Assembly: GCA_902773475.1 (NCBI GenBank)
Contig: CACYEO010000121.1
Span: 1 to 15,926, forward strand
Origin: an uncultured bacterium
GTDB taxonomy: Bacteria > Verrucomicrobiota > Kiritimatiellia > RFP12 > UBA1067
Length of the DNA: 15,926 bases
Reading direction: 5' to 3'
Under the pieces are notes generated by a model. The model ran no database searches and was not told the DNA's origin. It saw nothing but the letters and a program-made list of their open reading frames with translations. Numbering within the stretch: the first letter of the stretch is position 1; each line of letters begins with the position of its first letter. Made by a program: the position numbers and the translations under genes. Shown here in pieces: positions 15,708 through 15,926 of this stretch.

Positions 15708-15729
15708 TTCCGGAAGCGCCGGAAGTTTT
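15708..15729 (+). terminator. Rho-independent terminator candidate after dus
   Basis: TTCCGG (15708-15713) pairs with CCGGAA (15719-15724) around a 5-base loop, followed by GTTTT. The stem is short (six pairs) but GC-rich, and it starts three bases after the stop codon. It would end the PilMN-to-dus transcript. Confidence 0.5.
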
Positions 15730-15740
15730 AGCAGTTTTAG
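15723..15740. repeat. 9-bp tandem duplication
   Basis: AAGTTTTAG (15723-15731) and CAGTTTTAG (15732-15740) form two near-identical nonamers overlapping the end of the terminator. They could supply a second T-tract, or they may be another short tandem array like the others in the window. Confidence 0.35.
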
Positions 15741-15784
15741 AATCCTTTGCCGCTTACGGTGTTAAACGCGCCGCCCTGATTCAA

Positions 15785-15816
15785 CTCAAACACCCAAACA
15801 CTCAAACACTCAAACA
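15785..15816. repeat. 8-bp tandem repeat, four copies
   Basis: CTCAAACA is repeated four times head to tail (15785, 15793, 15801, 15809); the second copy starts CCC. It is followed by CTTTTT. The array is in the non-coding region after dus. An open frame runs through it, but that frame is the shadow of dus upstream and has no start of its own here. Confidence 0.7.
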
Positions 15817-15826
15817 CTTTTTCCCG

Positions 15827-15926
15827 GTGCTCAAGTGAACCGCGGCCATAACAGCCCCAACCGTGCGCCCGTCCGGGAAGGCGCATTGCGCTCGCGCTGT
15901 CGCATCGCTCGACAATCGCAAGGAAA
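15827..15926. other. Non-coding tail of the window, nothing recognised
   Basis: No gene, RNA or strong signal could be supported in the last hundred bases. They may hold the upstream region of a gene beyond the window. Confidence 0.4.

Noticed and set aside
15705..15838. Open frame continuing after dus through the octamer repeat
   Set aside because: It is the tail of an off-frame shadow of dus and lacks its own start. Its sequence is dictated by the repeat.

Overview
This window comes from a GC-rich bacterial chromosome with strong G/C bias at third codon positions and many long shadow reading frames. The gene content points to a Gram-negative-type (diderm) bacterium: an outer-membrane secretin with inner-membrane assembly partners, plus housekeeping DNA polymerase I, tRNA nucleotidyltransferase, RecD2 helicase and tRNA-dihydrouridine synthase. 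The mix and style (degenerate short tandem repeats between genes, an EboD-like sugar-phosphate-cyclase homologue, a GspL-like PilM-PilN fusion) would suit a GC-rich member of the PVC group such as Kiritimatiellota or Lentisphaerota. That placement is a guess from recall, not something the sequence proves.

Layout. Bases 1-284 hold no convincing gene but contain a degenerate 7-bp tandem repeat and a 151-bp segment bounded by perfect 13-bp inverted repeats. A minus-strand alkaline-phosphatase-superfamily phosphodiesterase (285-1421) is divergent from a plus-strand cluster. The divergent spacer (1422-1678) holds a 73-base near-perfect palindrome flanked by 12-bp direct repeats, and a sigma70-like promoter whose -10 box lies inside a second palindrome. 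The first plus-strand cluster is a sugar-phosphate-cyclase (3-dehydroquinate synthase/EboD-like) homologue that has lost key active-site histidines (1679-3127), polA (3117-5957, overlapping by 11 bases) and cca (5959-7374, one-base gap).

A spacer (7375-7599) contains six CTAG-centred palindromic units at 8-9-bp spacing and a promoter. The second cluster follows: a PilM-PilN (GspL-like) fusion, a PilO/GspM-like protein, a GspD-type secretin, RecD2 and a Dus-family enzyme. All four junctions in this cluster are ATGA/GTGA or TGATG overlaps, so the five genes look like one translationally coupled operon. A hairpin plus T-tract just after dus is a plausible terminator. The last ~200 bases are non-coding and include a four-copy 8-bp tandem repeat.

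How the genes work together. The PilMN/PilO/GspD proteins form a trans-envelope secretion or pilus module: a cytoplasmic actin-like domain, an inner-membrane coiled-coil pair and an outer-membrane gate. RecD2 and Dus have no obvious direct role in it. Pol I and Cca are information-processing enzymes that share a cluster with the apparent pseudoenzyme. No CRISPR array, rRNA, tRNA, phage or transposase gene was seen. The most interesting items are the active-site-stripped cyclase homologue, the MITE-like palindrome with direct repeats, the CTAG array and the unusual secretin-recD2-dus operon.
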